DNA of 64,000 bases from Flavobacterium sp. N502540 (GTDB lineage: Bacteria; Bacteroidota; Bacteroidia; Flavobacteriales; Flavobacteriaceae). Both the position numbers and the translations under genes were made by a program. The stretch covers positions 4,402,001 to 4,466,000 of the forward strand of contig NZ_CP110012.1 in assembly GCF_025947365.1 (NCBI RefSeq), in the 5' to 3' direction. Positions 62,585 to 64,000 of this stretch are shown here, one piece after another. Within the stretch, counting starts at the first letter, position 1. Each line of letters begins with the position of its first letter. The notes beneath the pieces are model-generated. The model had not been told where the DNA came from and ran no database searches. It saw only the letters and a program-made list of their open reading frames with translations.

Positions 62585-63620
62585 TATTTCCATTTTTTGG
62601 GTTTATTATTTGTTTTTTTAATTCTTCTACTTCGGAAACTATTTTAGGCAGATTCTTGAAATGAACATACGATTTGTTAAAATCAGTATAACCAAGAGAC
62701 GGTGTCCCTTGTAGAATTTCATCATCTTTAATGTTTCTTGCTACTCCTGATTGAGCCTGCAATCTTACATTATTACCTATAGTCAAGTGTCCTGCGATAC
62801 CTACTTGTCCGCCAATCATACAGTTCTCGCCAATTTTAGTTGAACCTGCCACACCTGATTGCGCTGCAATTACGGTATTTTTGCCAATTTCAACATTGTG
62901 TGCAATCTGAATCTGATTGTCTAATTTAACTCCTTGTCGAATAATAGTCGAACCAAGGGTTGCTCTGTCGATGGTAGTGTTAGCTCCAATATCAACATTA
63001 TCTTCAATAATAACGTTACCAATTTGTGGCACCTTACTGTATACTCCTTCATCATTGGGTACAAAACCAAAGCCATCCGCACCAATAATAGTTCCGGAAT
63101 GAATGGTGCAATTGTTACCAATTATAGTTTCGGAATAAATTTTAGCACCTGCAAAAATATACACATTATCGCCAATTACAACATTATCTCCAATAAAACT
63201 GTTCGGATAAATCTTTACATTGTCGCCCAGAACCACGTTTTGCCCAATATAACTAAAGCTTCCCAAATACAAATTCTCTCCATATTTAGTTCCTTCTGTT
63301 ATAAAAGACTGTGCTTCTATACCGTTTTTGTTTAATTTAACCTGATTGTAAAACTGTAAAAGTTTAGAGAAAGAAGCATAAGCATCTTCCACTTTTATTA
63401 AAGTTGTAGTAATTTCCTGTTCCGGAATAAAGCTATCATTAACAATTGTAACAGATGCTTTTGTAGTATATATGTGGTTGATATATTTTGGATTGGCCAA
63501 AAAAGTAAGCGATCCCTCCTCACCTTCTTCTATTTTAGATAACCGAGAAACTTCTACATTGGGATTCCCAACAACTTCTCCTTCTAAAATTCCCGCTATT
63601 TGTTCTGCTGTAAATTTCAT
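62577..63620 (-). CDS. lpxD: UDP-3-O-acylglucosamine N-acyltransferase
   Basis: 347 residues; adds the N-linked hydroxyacyl chain in lipid A synthesis. The N-terminal LpxD domain ([23 protein letters not shown]) precedes the hexapeptide beta-helix ([32 protein letters not shown]). The catalytic His of the family lies in [14 protein letters not shown]. The C-terminal coiled segment is [12 protein letters not shown]. It overlaps lpxC-fabZ, so the two are translationally coupled. Confidence 0.96.
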   Translation of the reverse strand: MKFTAEQIAGILEGEVVGNPNVEVSRLSKIEEGEEGSLTFLANPKYINHIYTTKASVTIVNDSFIPEQEITTTLIKVEDAYASFSKLLQFYNQVKLNKNGIEAQSFITEGTKYGENLYLGSFSYIGQNVVLGDNVKIYPNSFIGDNVVIGDNVYIFAGAKIYSETIIGNNCTIHSGTIIGADGFGFVPNDEGVYSKVPQIGNVIIEDNVDIGANTTIDRATLGSTIIRQGVKLDNQIQIAHNVEIGKNTVIAAQSGVAGSTKIGENCMIGGQVGIAGHLTIGNNVRLQAQSGVARNIKDDEILQGTPSLGYTDFNKSYVHFKNLPKIVSEVEELKKQIINPKNGNNG

Positions 63621-63659
63621 TGCGACAAAAATATAAAAAATAGATTTTAAATGTTAATT

Positions 63660-64000
63660 TTAGATAAGTTGTTTTGGGAAACAGATGTAATATTTTGTCA
63701 CCAATTTAGATAATGACCTCAAATTCAATTGATCAGATGCTTCTACAACATCCTCAATTGTTTTGTCTTTTTTGAAAATTCGTATGGGTTCAGCTTCTTT
63801 GCTATAAGCCTGATTTTTAATTTTTCCGCCAAAAATAAAATATCCGGCTTCTAATTGTGTAATATGATGTTCGTTAGCAAATTCTTCCTTCAGCGATTGT
63901 AATTCTTCGGCAGGTATTTTTTCTGCGGTAAGCTTGATTTTAAGTAAATCTCTATTAATAAGCATTTTGCTTAAAGTTGAAAGTATAAAATCATTGTGCT
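63660..64000 (-). CDS. HD-domain-type protein, C-terminal part (cut by window edge)
   Basis: The frame stays open past the last visible Met to the edge of the window: residues HNDFILSTLSKMLINRDLLKIKL precede and follow the first Met, so the gene continues outside. The segment seen is ~113 residues. It resembles the C-terminal end of the HD-domain (HDIG-like phosphohydrolase) protein usually encoded upstream of lpxD in Flavobacteria, but the HD motif itself is not in view. This identification is from gene order and memory. Confidence 0.7.
   Translation of the reverse strand, partial: HNDFILSTLSKMLINRDLLKIKLTAEKIPAEELQSLKEEFANEHHITQLEAGYFIFGGKIKNQAYSKEAEPIRIFKKDKTIEDVVEASDQLNLRSLSKLVTKYYICFPKQLI

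Overview
The window looks like a chromosomal segment of a Flavobacterium-type Bacteroidota. It is AT-rich, Shine-Dalgarno sites are rare, and -7 boxes of the form TAnnTTTG recur. It carries a fused lpxC-fabZ gene, bifunctional hisB and hisIE genes, a SusC/SusD locus under FecI/FecR control, and many Flavobacteria-like secreted proteins. Species-level assignment is inference. No rRNA, tRNA, CRISPR array, intact insertion sequence or prophage was seen.

Layout. 1-5.9 kb: the end of a DEAD/DEAH helicase, a DEAD-box RNA helicase, a type II NADH dehydrogenase, a Bcr/CflA-type exporter and two small secreted proteins. 5.9-7.2 kb: a decayed, gene-free stretch with a broken small gene and three tandem copies of a ~163-bp repeat. 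7.2-13.1 kb: a cNMP/CBS/DUF294 protein coupled to a DnaQ-like exonuclease homologue, two small stress-type proteins and acetyl-CoA synthetase. 13.6-21.9 kb: branched-chain amino-acid genes, all leftward: leuA, leuB, then leader peptide-ilvD-ilvB-ilvN-ilvC. 22-26.3 kb: a TPR-like protein, an M1 peptidase and a CBM9-like secreted protein. 26.4-34.5 kb: a complete leftward histidine operon, his leader peptide-hisG-D-C-B-H-A-F-IE. 34.6-46.4 kb: an OmpR-type two-component system, an LTA synthase-like sulfatase, an S1/P1-like nuclease or phospholipase, a YeiH-type transporter with a LysR regulator, a large VWA-like membrane protein and FabG. 46.6-56.3 kb: sigma factor, anti-sigma factor, SusC, SusD, a zinc metallohydrolase lipoprotein and a DUF4302 lipoprotein. 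56.7-64 kb: a small GIY-YIG-like protein, sucD, and a leftward lipid A/cell-envelope cluster (HD-domain protein, lpxD, lpxC-fabZ, lpxA, efp, a second lpxD, an NTF2-like protein).

Two small leader peptides were read directly from intergenic DNA and are too short for ordinary gene calls. One precedes ilvD (25 aa, 9 Ile and 4 Val). One precedes hisG (19 aa, 5 His, four consecutive). Each is followed by a strong intrinsic terminator just before the first structural gene. In each, the last leader codons can pair with the 5' arm of the terminator, which is the arrangement of a classical ribosome-mediated transcription attenuator.

The other unexplained structure is in the spacers. At least 17 intergenic gaps contain degenerate tandem arrays with a 6, 7 or 8-bp period. 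Each gap has its own word, and many arrays face an inverted copy, so the spacer could fold into a long hairpin. The arrays are most frequent inside the his, ilv/leu and lpx clusters. A separate palindromic element with perfect 30-bp arms is present with degenerate relatives.
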